A stretch of DNA of 64,000 bases from Takakia lepidozioides (Eukaryota; Streptophyta; Takakiopsida; Takakiales; Takakiaceae): NCBI GenBank assembly GCA_030704615.1, contig CM060734.1, positions 46,702,042 to 46,766,041 on the forward strand, read 5' to 3'. Below the pieces are notes generated by a model. It was not told the DNA's origin, did no database searches, and saw only the letters and a program-made list of their open reading frames with translations. Of the stretch, positions 34,301 to 46,462 are shown piece after piece (within the stretch, counting starts at the first letter, position 1; every line of letters starts with the position of its first letter). The position numbers were made by a program, and so were the translations under genes.

Positions 34301-34842
34301 AGGAGAAACTGATGGCTTGATCACACCAGCACCTATCATTTTCTGGACTTCTTCTTGGACTATAGCACATTCCTTGACACTCTCTCGGTATGCAAATTGC
34401 TTGATAGGAGGTCCTTCAGTAACAATGTCATGTTGAAGGATGGGACGCCCTAGATCAGTAGATCCTAAACTGAAGACATCTAGATTTTTGGCAATAAGCA
34501 TTTCTACTCTTTTCTTTTCGCCTGAGGAGAGGGTGGTGCCTAATATGATTTCAGATATCACTTTGGTGAGGGCAGCCTTATCTTCAGGACTGAGATCAGG
34601 GATAGGTGGTGGTGCAATTGCAGCAAAAGCAACAACAACATCCAAGGGACCATGTTGTATGCCAATGGCCTCTAGCCCAAGGCCAGTTTGCACTTCTTGT
34701 ATTTTAGCAATGGGTAAAGCAGTGATGCAAGCCAGGACCAGCCCCTTCTTAATAGTCACATGAAAGCACTATGGATTAGCAATTAAAATCTTGACTTCCT
34801 GCCTATATCCTCTATCTATGACACCAGTGACCACCAGACAAT
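31370..34842 (-). pseudogene. Ty3/gypsy pol remnant (RT, RNase H, integrase)
   Basis: Minus-strand order from 34842 down: a post-protease linker (VKILIANP, VTIKKGLVLA); RT N-terminus ([40 protein letters not shown]); RT thumb and RNase H (SFFGLTSYYRRFIKNFAK; FVVETDQLPLKALV; YKKGKENTNVDALTR); an H2C2 zinc finger region (32.39-32.66 kb); the integrase core (SRVGIDLVGPL; ILTDQGNEF; Glu in NGLAERLL); and a tail to 31725 (KTHFELLYGRK). Frames 34759-34298, 34370-34011, 33783-33373, 33369-33121, 32665-32394, 32454-31993 and 32003-31725 are separated by stops and shifts. It ends at the CACTA-1 and CACTA-2 termini on its two sides and is the likely middle of one old element. Confidence 0.88.
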
Positions 34843-34873
34843 CACTAGAAGAAAAAACGGCTTTTTCCACGGC
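34843..34873 (+). repeat. CACTA-2 left terminus
   Basis: It begins CACTAGAAGAAAAAACGG and continues CTTTTTCCACGGC. It splits the minus-strand gypsy frame of 31.4-34.84 kb just upstream of its RT. The last three flanking bases are AAT, the expected target duplication to look for on the far side. Confidence 0.7.
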
Positions 34874-35048
34874 TTTTTTCACACTTTTTTCCGTGGAATC
34901 CGCCCCAGTCCACACCTGCCGTGGGTGTAAGAAACGACGAGTGCTTTCGGACACCCCGTGGACGGCCTGGCTCTCGGGTGCCCCTATGGAAAAGTCCACG
35001 GGTGGCCTTTTTCACGGGGTTCATGGCTTTTTCCACGAGCGACGTGTG

Positions 35049-35475
35049 CTTTGGCAAACACCGCCACGTGGATCGTAGATGTACAAAGGTGTGGACTTGT
35101 CCACACCTACGGGAAAACCATGCGACTGCCTGTCACCAAGGTTTCACGACATCTGGGCAACGGTGTGGGCAACACGTGTATTTTTGTGGGGATGACACGT
35201 GTATGGAGACAAAGAGGCTATGTGCACTTATGTGGAGCGGACATCTGGCGTGGCATGTGGGTGTGAAAAAAGCCATTCGGTGTGAGACCATCCACTGGCT
35301 GTTTTCACAGCTTCAGCAAGTTTGGGGGCCACGTGTTCCGTGGCAAACACCGCCATGTGGATCCTAAATGTACAAAGGGTGTGGACTTGTCCACACCTAC
35401 GGGAAATTGAAGCGACACCCTGTTACCTGGGCTTGACGACATGTGGGCAACGGTATGGGTCATGGTGTGCACAAT
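35049..35475. repeat. Duplicated ~130-bp subterminal block of CACTA-2
   Basis: A block starting GGCAAACACCGCCACGTGGAT, with TGTACAAAGG, GTGTGGACTTGTCCACACCT and GACATCTGGGCAACGGT, at about 35055-35180 recurs at 35340-35475 with scattered changes. Each copy contains GTGGACTTGTCCAC, a 14-base perfect inverted repeat, a plausible binding site for the element's own protein. Confidence 0.75.
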
Positions 35476-35865
35476 TATTCCATAGGCATCATGATCATAT
35501 CACAAATCGTGATACTATCCACACTGTCAATTTCACAGTCCATGTGAAATATGACTCATATACATAAACACAATTCCAAAGCACTGCGGCAACAACCTGC
35601 TCATGACATGTACAATTGACTAAACATGGCCAGAACAATAGAAAGAATGACCAGATGCAAGGGTGCTTCAAAGTTGGGTGCGCCCTTCATTGCCCAAATA
35701 AAGTTTAGTCTGAACATGCAAGTATTGCAGAGTCTGCACTGCTGATCACAACCCCACAATGTACCCAAATCCTACATTGATGCGCACAATAACGAAAAAA
35801 AGGTGAAATCGATATGAAGTGGCGTTCAGTCAAAATTGCCTTCAAATTGAGGATCCCCCATAACC

Positions 35866-38800
35866 TCATGTTTGGGTCAGTTTGAGGAACTTGGCATACC
35901 ACAGGGCCGTGCTGCCTACAGTGTCACTGAGCATCACAATGGGAGGCCTAACATCATTGTTGGGGTATGGTAGAGCAACATCTGCCCCATGTACTGATTC
36001 AACCGAGACAACATGATAATCGGCATGAACGACATAAGCCAGCCAGTCAGTCGACATGCCCAATATATGGCCCACGCCTGCCTTCCGTTTGGGTGCATTG
36101 GGGTCAAACATTGTGACCTTGTCACCAACCTGAAACTGGGACAGCCAACACCACCAATGTGTGCCTTTGTCATTTGTTATGCACATGCAATAGTTATGGA
36201 CATGGAAAACGCGAGATGCCATCATATAGCCCTACAAACAAAATACGGATGTACTTCCACGAAGGAAAACTTACAACAGGTGCCGGCGCTTTGAAGCTTC
36301 CCATACGGCTCCCATCAACTTTGCTGGCAGCAAGTCTTGCGGACTTCTTCCTCATATTCACCGCAACAATTTCCTTTGGTGGCTTCTGAATCAATAGAAA
36401 CCCACACATGTACACAGAAGTCATGAACGGCCTGCAGGTATTGCATAATCGACTTGGAACAGCACAAGAATATAGGAACACGAGTACTTACCTTCCGTAC
36501 AACGGCCAATTTTGTTGTTGAATCAATGTTCTTCCCTGCCCCAACAATAACCACTCCTGTGCCCTTAGCCCCTGCCCCTATGTCTTGGGCACTCCGTCTA
36601 AGTTCACTACCGGTGTGATCCTCCAGTACAGGCACTCCCTTCTCAATAAGGGGGGATAGGTCATCATTGGCACCATAATTAAGGCAAGGATCGTCACATG
36701 CCATGTTCTGAACTTTGTCCTCACCTGTGGCATCTTCTTCCACAATACTGCCCCCTTTCCTTTGTCCATTGCCTCCACTGCTAGGAGGCTGCTCACCTGT
36801 ACTTGTCATTTCCACAGTAGTCGCACTTGGGACAACACCATGAACAGGGGGCGACAACTCACACACAATGTTTGATGTTGATGGAGATTCATCCCTCGGC
36901 AGGTCCAAACCGAGCTTCGCTGCCAATGCCATGTTGAACTTGTCTGTCTTAGATACTGCAGCGACAAACATGGATTTCACTACCTGCAATTCCAATTTGT
37001 GCTCCATTGAGCTGGCCTCCATTGTATGTTTCCATCCTTCCAAGCCATCAAGCCGAGAAGCCAATGCTCCAAGGCCCTGCCACAAAAAGAGTGCAAATAC
37101 GATTCAATATATCTATTGCACTAGCCATGCGAGGTAATTTATTGGACAACAACATAGGAAGGCAAAACCATAAATAATTGACAAGCACATCATTGCAACA
37201 AATGCAGGTGGGTTAGTTACTTACAGATCGGGTGGCCCTTGCTGAATCAGAACCATACCCCTTGTTGCTATTCTTGCTCCCCGAAATTTCGGATAGAAGT
37301 GGAGGACGACCACTTGTCTTAGCCTACACATGGACAGGATATGGAAATATTAGTGCCATCCTCTAAGAGTAAGATACAAATGACAAGACACCTCACTACC
37401 TGAATATATTGGCAATGTCATGAGACAGGCAGATTTACCAGACGTTCCTCAACGCCGCTAAGGCCACTGCGTCCAGATCTCGAAGGGGCACCAACATGCC
37501 CCCGTGCATGCTTGCCATTATCACGACTCTTTTGCCATTCGGGCGTGTTCCAATGCCTCACAAGTTCTGCCCAAGTCTTGTCCGCAACATAGTGGGGCTT
37601 AGGTTTGCCACGGGAGTACACTTTTCTAAACAGTTTGATGCGCTGGTATTTAATGACGCCTCCAATCTCAGTTCGAAGTTGGGCGCCAGTTATCCCAGGA
37701 GGTAAATATTCCCAATCATCTGCTAATAGTTCACCCACCTCGTCAATCAGACTTTGAGGTTGAAGATGGATGGGCACAGAACAGTCCAGCACACGTTGGC
37801 ATTGCCCTCGCAGGCTGCCAGCCAGTCATTCCGTGCATCCCCGCATGGGCCCTTTTTGCCACACGCAACTATGAATCTCTTTTGCCCAGCAGCTACATTT
37901 GCACAAGACGTTTCCTTCAACCCTCTCCGTGCTACTCTCCTCGCCTTGCGCAAAAAATTGGCTCTGTCCTTGCCAGTCAAATGTTGCGCATCTGGAGTCA
38001 TATTGGAATCACGGGCCTCCCTCACAACCTGCAACATGGGGCCTTTCGGGCGGACATGAACCCTGCCACGCACCAACGTGGGGTGTGGGGTGGGCAGGAA
38101 CATAACCTGTGCTCGGAGCTGGTGAGCTTGGGAATTGAAGAGGCCGCGAAGCGTTGCAATTGGGTGAAGCTATGGGCTGCCTGGAATAAGGGCCATGCAA
38201 CGGCGCACTATACATGGGGCTTCTGGGATACGTTGCCTGGGGAGGATGCGCAGGTGGGGGAGGGTTGGGGTGAGGGTACCACACACCTTCGTGGTAGTGC
38301 CCATGCTGAACAAGAGCATGTTGTGCTTCCCCAGTTTATGGAAATGCCCCACACGGAACTGCACATGACCGGTTCTCCCCTGACGGGCTGTTTGCATGGT
38401 ACGACTGAGAAAAGGGCGGGTGAATTTCAGGGGCGGCTGGAACATGAGCAGTCTGTTGTTCATACTGTGCATACCTCTGAATGCCAGGGGGATAAAACGC
38501 ACCAGTGTTACGTGGAAAGGAGGGAGGGCCTCCTCCATCCGGGGTTGGTTGAAGACGTGGGGAGGGATGGTTGAAGACACCTGCCGGAGCAACTCCCTTC
38601 TTCTTTCTCACTGGATCCTGCAAATCAACATGTGGGAAAGAGTTATGTAGGAAGATAAAGCATGAACATCATGTAGGATACATCAACAAAAAACGCGCTC
38701 TATAATATACATACACTGAATGCAGCAGAAATCGCACCCAAAATGCATTTAGGTCTGATCCATTGAACACGCCAAACGTCACTGGGAAAGTCCTCCTTGT

Positions 38801-40178
38801 ATGTTTCGACCCTCTTTCGGGGTTCTTTGGGGAATCCCTTGTAGGCACAATCTGGCCCCGATGACCATCGTACATATCAATGAGAGTACAATATGATAAT
38901 GGCTGATAATGGCTTCACATATTATCAACATTTGACAATAGAGGGGGCAGGAAGATGGGGGAGGAAGAGTCGTGAGCGCCCCCTCTCGGACATGGCTGGC
39001 TGATGAGGCGGTTACCATCGTGCTCCTGGGGGTTCCTCCTCTCCCACTACAATTTCTTTCTTGTTGCAACATGACACCACAATATGCAGCCCCCTACCTG
39101 TGCAGGTCCCTCCCTCCCACAACCCCTTTTGCGCTTTTTGGGTATTAAGACAGGCCATCACAAGTTTGAACCTCCTGTGAGGGAGTCAGCAATCTGCAGA
39201 GTTGCATTTCTCATGGCACAAAATGGAAAAATGTATAGAAGACTTCAATAACAGATTTGGGTTCCAAGGAATAGACAGTAGATAAACCCTTGTATCATGA
39301 GGTATAGAGGGCAAGAAAGTGGTGCTTCATCCTGCTAGTGGAAAATGGAAAAAACTGCTGGGACCAAAAGGAAAACAAATAAGAAGATGCAAATCCTGCC
39401 ACAAACCTAAGAAATCAGTACAGCAAATGCCCACTTACCTCTCGTGGAAGAGGAGCTGGCCGTTTTGGTGCCCTCGGAGCATGCGTTGCATTGGGAGGCT
39501 CGGTCAGTCCACATGCACCACTGATGTAGTTCTCCAAATCTGATACCTTGTCCACATCATCTCCATCCTCGTCCTCCTCTATGTCCTCGTGCATTTCCTC
39601 CTCCGAATCGTCGTCGTCATCTATGTTGTAATCCTCATCGAGCTCCTGATCACGCTCGTCGAGTTCCTCTGCCTCAGAGCCCACCGACTGGGGAGTCTCG
39701 GGCTCTTCCTCCGCCATCGAAGGTAATGCTAGTTCTTTCAAGCGCCCACTTCGTCGAGGAGGCCCGTTCCACACAACTTTGGAGCTCCTAGTCGGCCGTT
39801 GTACACTCCTAGCTATGCTGCGCACACATTTCCAAAACCCTGTGTGAATCTTGCCCTAAACAAAAGGCGATCGTGAAAGTGCCATCACCATGAAACCTAT
39901 GGGAGGGAAAAGCAGTAGGCTAATGTGGTGGGAAACCCCTACTCACTACCTGTGTAGCATGCATACTAAGGACAAGGGTGATCTGCTCACCTGCGCGCAA
40001 CGCTCCCAATGTTCAGCTGAGCCAACGTCTCCTTGTTGGCCGCTATGCGCCTCTCTCGCTCTTCCTCGTAGGCAGTGCGTGGAGGGGTGTCGGGTGTAGA
40101 GGCCTTGCGTGTCCGTGCCATGGCGGGTTCCTCCTCGTCGCTCAAATCGCAGTAATCGACCTCAAACAAGACTACCAT
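35866..40178 (-). pseudogene. CACTA-2 TnpA-like protein (Transposase_24 type), multi-exon
   Basis: Reading down from an ATG at 40178: a basic segment (EEERERRIAANKETLAQLN); an exon at 39825-39430 (GPPRRSGRLKEL, then a long acidic stretch with EELDERDQELDEDYNIDDD); a Pro-rich exon 38623-38000; the Transposase_24 region at about 38000-37430 (DRANFLRKARRVARRG ... DDWEYLPPG ... GVIKYQRIKLFRK ... HYVADKTWAELVRHW ... SRSGRSGLSG); a short exon near 37320-37215 (TSGRPPLLSEISGS, NKGYGS); a coiled-coil exon 37085-36500 (LASRLDGLEGWKHTME); and a last exon ending near 35866 (FQVGDKVTMFDPNAPKRKAG ... VALPYPNND). Every block aligns with element 1, but the phosphatase is absent. At least one frame change lies near 37750. 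Confidence 0.75.
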
Positions 40179-40347
40179 GATCTACTGATCAAACAATAGA
40201 AGGAGCGCATGTAGGAAACAGAGGGGAGGTGGACCCGCCATACGAATACTCCAACGCTTGCAAGCACAAACGTAGGTTCCCCACATCCGAGCACTCGCTG
40301 ACTTCCCACTTCAAAAACTAGCCAAACCCAGAAGCGTTTCGTGGGGG

Positions 40348-43300
40348 ATGAGAGAGGCCGGAACTAGAAACACCCGGCGCCGCACTGCGGTGCCCCACAC
40401 TGACGCAGGACTTTGGCAAATCGAGGAACGACGTGCAACTAGACTGGGTATTTCAAAGATAATGTGTCCCTGCAACGACTGCCATGGGGGTCGACTCCAA
40501 TTCGTGGAAACTGCCAAATTGCATTTGCTTGCCAACGACCGGGATCCACTGTACATGTACGGTGGACTATTGTATGGAAACTAGCACGGTCAATTTGGAG
40601 ATTCCCTGTTTTATGCAACACGTTACATTTTGGACAAGACTATACTCTTATAGTTTGCAGGTGAACATGCAGGTGGAGAGTGTCGACTCCGAAGACGAAG
40701 ACTTTGTGGAAGAACGTAGCCCCCCTGAGGATGATGTGGAAAGACAGATTAGCCCTGTTCCTGTTCGTGGTGGAGAGAATCTAGACCCCGACGTCGACAT
40801 CATTCGCATGTTGCAGGAAACATTTGCAGTTGCAGATAATGTGCAAAGCACCATTAATGAGGATGAAGGGCTTGGAGAAGACGAGCGCCATCATGATGGA
40901 CAAAGTCATGGGGATGGGGATGACGGTGCTGCTTTCCAATTTCAGCATCAAGCAACCACACCTCTTTGTTGGCTGCCCCACCAGCTGCTTGAGTGCGACG
41001 TTGCTTTTGCTCAATGTTAGTGCTACTCATGGTGTCACAAACGCAGCAATGGATGAGCTTCTAAAACTTTTTCACGGACATCTATTGCCTAAAGGGAACT
41101 TTTTGCCCAAATCTCATTACGAAGCGAAGAAACTTATAACAAAAGCTGGGCTTAATTACGATAGCATCCATGCTTGTGAGAAGGGATGTGTGCTATATAG
41201 GGGAGATCTGCAGGATGCACCATCTTGCCCTAAATGTGGGGCGCCTCGATACATCCCTGGCATGAAGACGTTGGTTCCACAGAAGGTCTTGCGGCATTTC
41301 CCCTTGATTCCCCGGCTGCAGCGCATGTACAAGTGCAAGGAGATATCTAAGCTTATGGTGTGGCACATGGAGAACCAAAGTCAAGATGGGAAGATGAGAC
41401 ACCCGCCTGACAGCCTTGCATGGAAATACATTGACGATACATGGCCTGCTTTTGCAGCTGAACCTCGCAACTTGCGACTAGGTCTGGCATGGGATGGTAT
41501 CAATCCCTTTGGTGATAAATCAACAAAATGGTCTACGTGGCCAGTCTTGCTCATGAACTACAACCTTCCTCCTTGGCTGAGCACAAAGCCTTTTTTTATG
41601 ATGTTGACACTCTTAATTCCAGGGCCGACATCCGTGAAGAAGACCAATGCGGATGTGTTCTTGCAGCCTCTGGTGGATGAGCTGACCGTGTTGTGGGAAG
41701 GTGTTAGGGCTAATGATGCATCTGGCAATGAAGGATCAAGGACCTTTGTCATGAGAGCCATTCTGATGTGGTCAGTACATGACTATCCTGCATATGCCAT
41801 GCTAGCAGGGTGTGCAGTTGGGGGCTACAAGGCTTGTCCCGTGTGCGGGCCCAATCTTGATGCCAGGCACTCCAGTGCACTGAGCAAAATGGTGTACCAG
41901 GGGCACAGAAAATTCTTACCAGCAGGCCATCCATATAGACGCAATCGCAACCACTTCAATGGAGCCTCCGATCACAGACCCCCCCCCCCCAAGTATCCAC
42001 TGTGGATCAGCTCCAAAATGCGGAGGAAAACGAGAGGTTCATGGAAACATTTGGCAGCCATCGCCGGAATGTGTGCCCTGCCAAATCCCATGGCATGAAG
42101 CGAAGGTCGATCCTTTGGAACCTGCCATATTGGAAGGTGGGTATGTCTTCATTGTTTGTTTGTCGGCAGGGCTGATTTCATAGTTGCATGGATACAGTTG
42201 TAAGGATCATCACACACGACTTAGATTTCAGCCTAATGCAAATTGCATGAAGCAAGTTTGGAGTCGCCTATGTATGGCACATGTAGCAGCAATATGGTTG
42301 TTTCCATGAAAATGTCTGGCTTTTGTCTCTCTGGATACTGTCTGCAGCATGCAAGGCTGGTTTCTTCCTTTTCCCATTATTAAGATGTCATCTCTTGGCT
42401 TTACCATCAAAGTATACCATATTGATGGTGGTTCCATGATTGCAGGATTTGTTGATACGGTATACCCTAGATGTTATGCACTGTGAAAAAAACATTTCTG
42501 AAAATATATTGCGCACCATATTGGGGAAAAGGACACAGTAAAGAGCAGGAAGGACATGGAGAATGAGGGCATACGACCTCACTTATGGTTAAAACCCCAC
42601 CCCGGAGATGGCAAGAAGTTGATGAAGCCGCAGGCTCCTTACGTGTTGAATCGACAGGAAACTACTACCTTCTATGCAACTTTGGGTGCTCTAAAGACAC
42701 CGACAGGGTATGGTGCTTCATTTAAGAAGCATATTGCTAAGAACAAGCTTTCACACATGAAGAGTCATGACTACCATCTACTGATGCAACAAGTTCTACC
42801 TTTGTGCATTCGAGGTTTGCTGGGCAAAGGTCCAAGGCTCGCAATCATGAAGCTATCTCGTGTATTTCGCGCATTGTGCATGAAAACAGTGGATCCCGAG
42901 GAACTACCAGCCCTGAAGGAGGATGTGGTTGTAACGCTTTGTTTGTTGGAGAAAGAGTTTCCCCCCTCATTCTTCGATCTCATGACCCACCTTGTGCTAC
43001 ACCTTGTGAATGAATTGGAGGTTTGTGGTCCTGTTAGTTCGCGTTGGATGTACCCCATCGAGAGGTACATGAAAAATTTGAAGGGATATGTGAAGAGCTA
43101 TGCCCAGCCAGAAGGTTGCATGGCCAGGAGGTATTCTCTTGATGAGGCTCTTGGCCTCCTCACAGAGTACATGGCTGCATTTCCAGGAACTCGTAGAAGG
43201 GTCTGGGATTGCAACGAAGAAGAAAGTGTTGCGGGAGAAGTATTAGAGGGCTTTGGAACTCCAAGGAAACTGTCGGCTGAGCTTCGGGCTAGTGCACACG

Positions 43301-44411
43301 ACTATGTGCTTCACAACACGGCGTGCATGAGACCGTTTCTGAGGTAAGTATACATCATTTATTTGGCTTCACATGCTAACTCTGGGGGCCATTTCCGGAC
43401 ACAAAATTGGCGCATTCTCAATTTTCACTCAGCCTCTTTGTACATACTATGGTCCTGACTAAGTGTGAATTGAGTATGACCAGACTTTATGATATTGAGA
43501 AGGCCACCATAGAATCAGCCAGAGCCGAATTTCGAGCCACATACACCACCCAAGGGAGAAATGCACACCAACGCACCGTTCCATACCCCGAAAACATGTT
43601 GCCTTTGCCTGCTTTTCATATGTGGATACAGTCGGCAGTACAAAATGTTGTTTCAAGAGGAGCAGTGTATGATGCAAATATTCGTCATCTATGTAAGCCA
43701 CCAGGGTTTGTTGCTCGTTCATTTCGGTCTATGTGGGCATACGGAAATCACTACAGAGTGGTGGAAACAGGTGTGGTTGATTACCATGTCACATTCGACT
43801 CTGGGGTTGCACAGATTTTTGCCGAAGAGTCAACGGGAAGGGGTGTGGATGGTAACCCTGTCATGAACCAGCTGCAATATGTTGGTGTTGTTCGTGAAAT
43901 TTTACAGCTTCAGTATGGTGCTATCACTCCTGTAGTATTCATATGTGAATGGGTCAGAGCAAGCTTGACAGGTCGCAACCGCACCATGAAGAAGGATGAG
44001 TATGGTTTCCTACTCGTGGACTTCGATCGCATGTTGCCACCGGGAGATGAACCATTCACATTTCCATGGCAAGTCGAGCAAGTTTTTTTTGCAGATGAGC
44101 CCTCCAACGCTGGTAACTGGAAAGTAGTACTTCAGAAGGAGCCGCGCTCACGGCGCGTGGTACATGATGTCACTGGTGTCAGCTTGGGTGAGAATGAGTC
44201 ATGTGTAAGGATGCGAGTGGCGGAGGCATTGGAGGATGTGAATCCCAACACAGAATTTGGACCTTCAACGACCCTTACCGAAGCTGAGATGGCTACTATT
44301 GCTATGATGAGGCCCCCACGAAGGGACGAACCATGGCACCGAGATAGTGAGGATTGCAACACTGACCATGAGTGTATTGAAAGTAGTAGCGATGAAGATG
44401 ACTACATCTAG
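40348..44411 (+). pseudogene. tnp2: CACTA-2 tnp2 transposase (frameshifted)
   Basis: Start ATG at 40348. N-terminal transposase-associated domain (LWQIEERRATRLGI, CPCNDCHGG); acidic linker from about 40660; zinc segment (CEKGCVLY ... CPKCGAPRY); tnp2 core from about 40965 (GLAWDGINPF, CPVCGPNL); an intron between about 42138 and 42445, after PYWK; then LIRYTLDVMHCEKNI; a DUF4218-type region (PPSFFDLMTHLVLHLVNELE, then CGPVSSRWMYPIERYMK); and, after a second intron near 43344, a DUF4216-type region to the stop at 44409-44411 (VTFDSGVAQIF ... YGFLLVDFDRM). One-base shifts lie near 40965, in a run of twelve C at 41979-41990, and near 42523. It is otherwise closely collinear with the tnp2 of element 1. 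Confidence 0.88.
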
Positions 44412-44690
44412 TAAAAGGACAATAGCATCATGTTGACATTTTAACTGACACACTGAGTGACATTTTCAGTTCCAAATCACTGGACACCCTGTGCTTCAGC
44501 CACTGGCCTGGTAAAATGACATATGCATTATATGACATTTTGAGTGGCACACTGAGGCGCATTTTGAGTCCCAAATCAGCGGACATCCTGTGCTGCAGCA
44601 TCCACTTGTTGCGGTTATTTTCCATGTGAATGTAGCAGCGAGGAAGATGATTCCTGGTAAAAGGGCAATAGCGTCATGTTGGCATTTTGG
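44412..44690. repeat. ~92-bp duplication downstream of CACTA-2 tnp2
   Basis: TGACATTTT, CACACTGAG, AGT(T/C)CCAAATCA, GGACA(C/T)CCTGTGCT and CAGC recur in the same order in two consecutive units (about 44427-44517 and 44518-44612). A third partial copy of the leading part (GTAAAAGG, CAATAGC, TCATGTTG, CATTTT) appears at 44657. Confidence 0.75.
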
Positions 44691-46339
44691 GTTGCTTCAG
44701 TTGTTACTCCACCTCTCTACTATCTCCCCCCCTGCCCACATCCATGCCTTACTTACTCTCTAGCTACGAACTGAATTCTGATGCCTCTGCTCCTCCCTCC
44801 CCCTCTGTATTTTCCCTGTGTTCAGATTGTGGGGGTTGGGTGCAATGTGTTGGGGATGTACTTCTTTATAATGTTTGTTCTGGTTTGGTGCAGTCGGGGG
44901 ACAATCTGCACAACAAGTCACATGTTGGATCTGATGGGCATTGCAACTGTGGATGCTGATTCACATGTCTTCCCCACTAATGGGACCCCTCTGTTCATGC
45001 TTGGGATTTGGCAAGTTCGTAAACCCCCACTTTTTTTACTATGTGCTTGCAGGTCACATGGGCAGAGCCATGCATGGGGTAGAGCCATTCAGTTGGCTAC
45101 AGGTTCAATTCCTCCGCACATGACAGTATGTGGCCCTATTTATGATGGCTTTGACTTACTCATAGAGAGGGCTCGTTCCACGGTTACTCTATTTTTTGGC
45201 TTGTTTAAAAACCCTCACTGTGACAGGGATGAGGCTTCTATCATTGCTCAATTTAGAGGCGATGTGATGGTGGAGGAGAATGTTCATGAATCACAAGAAG
45301 GTATGTGGCACCTCGGAACCCATGAATTCAGAATCATGGAGATTCCAGATTCATATATAGCCAAAGTTGATCTTTTGCTTTGTGATTTCTCTCTGTTTCT
45401 CATGTTTGTGAGATTCGGTGCTTCATCCCTCTGCATGTACCACCCCGCTTTGTCATGATTGCGAGTTGGAATTGTAGAGATGACCTTTCTTTGAAAAACA
45501 TACATACTTTGTATGGGGGGCTTGAGGTGAGCAATCCAAAGACCATTATGTGTTACAGACACCAATTACCAGTCCACATTATGGGTGTGTACTTTGCATG
45601 GATTTGCAACCCCCCACATTATTTGGTCCTTCCGAAAATAAAACTCTTTCTTGCTAGAGCTGGAAGCTCATGGGCGCTATGCCTTCAACCATCCAGATGT
45701 GCTGTTATTTGTTCTGAATGTGGACATCACCACATGTGCACTTGTAATTTTACCGCCCATTACCAAGTTGTTGCACCACACATGAAACAAAAGTATTACA
45801 GATTCATAAGCAGTATGGTTGAAAGGTCTGAGAAGTAGATAACAAGAGGCAAGCTGAACGTCGTACAGGGGACACTTAGTTTTTGACAAGAGAGGCCAGT
45901 TAAGTACATAAACTTGAGGCAAAACCCAAAAGGATAATGTACGCAGGCTGAAATGTGGATAGTCTTTGCATTGCTACTGCTTCACCCCCAAACCATCACA
46001 CCGTCACAAGTACCAACGCTGAAAACTGAAGCAAAAACGTCATGCATGAGACGATTGCGGGAAGCTACAGTGCATGAATCTACATTGCGGTGTATGTCAA
46101 TGACACTATGTATATCCTCGCTCACCTCAATCCATGATCACCATGACATCGTGCTCATCCGAGAGGGCATGGAAGGCCAGTCAATATGTACCACAAGGAG
46201 TAATCGTGGAGCAACGGGTACTTCTTGCCAACAGATCGGAGCCTCTTATTGCAATTTGCAAGACACCAAAAGTAGGCCACAGGCTCCTTCTTGTGTATGT
46301 TCCCATTTCTTGTGTTTTTTGTTAATTGTATGTTCCCAT
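44691..46339. other. Right arm of CACTA-2, no recognised gene
   Basis: Open frames exist (for example 44781-45458, 225 codons, plus), but their translations show no recognised domain, and element 1 has no equivalent. They may be chance frames, or remains of sequence picked up by the element. Confidence 0.4.
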
Positions 46340-46462
46340 TTCACACAGGTGTGTAACATGCCATGTAAACTAAGCCAACCCCTGCCACGCTCATGGCTGT
46401 TTTCACACCGTTCTTGCCTGGGGTGTGGACCACATGTGAGACACCCCACAGTTAGGGCATAT

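Larger units (their letters stand above)
34843..46455. mobile_element. CACTA (En/Spm) DNA transposon 2 (left end clear, right end not found)
   Basis: The left terminus is CACTAGAAGAAAAAACGGC at 34843. Inside are a TnpA-like gene (minus, 35866-40178) and a tnp2 gene (plus, 40348-44411), again head to head with about 170 bases between start codons. The subterminal region 34860-35480 is dense in CCACGG, TTTTTCACA and GTGTGGAC words. Similar words at 46340-46450 (TTTTCACACCG, GGGGTGTGGACCACATG) mark the right arm, but no clear ...TAGTG end was seen, so the right border is approximate and may be truncated. Confidence 0.78.

Noticed and set aside
34760-34842. dUTPase-like signature (GVIDRGYRQEVKIL) upstream of gypsy RT
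   Set aside because: Only one motif is present, and the following VTIKKGLVLA fits the common post-protease linker of gypsy elements; the region is cut by the CACTA-2 end, so a dUTPase cannot be supported.
44781-45458. 225-codon plus-strand frame as a gene
   Set aside because: No recognised motif, unlike anything in the sister element, and overlapping frames of similar quality exist.
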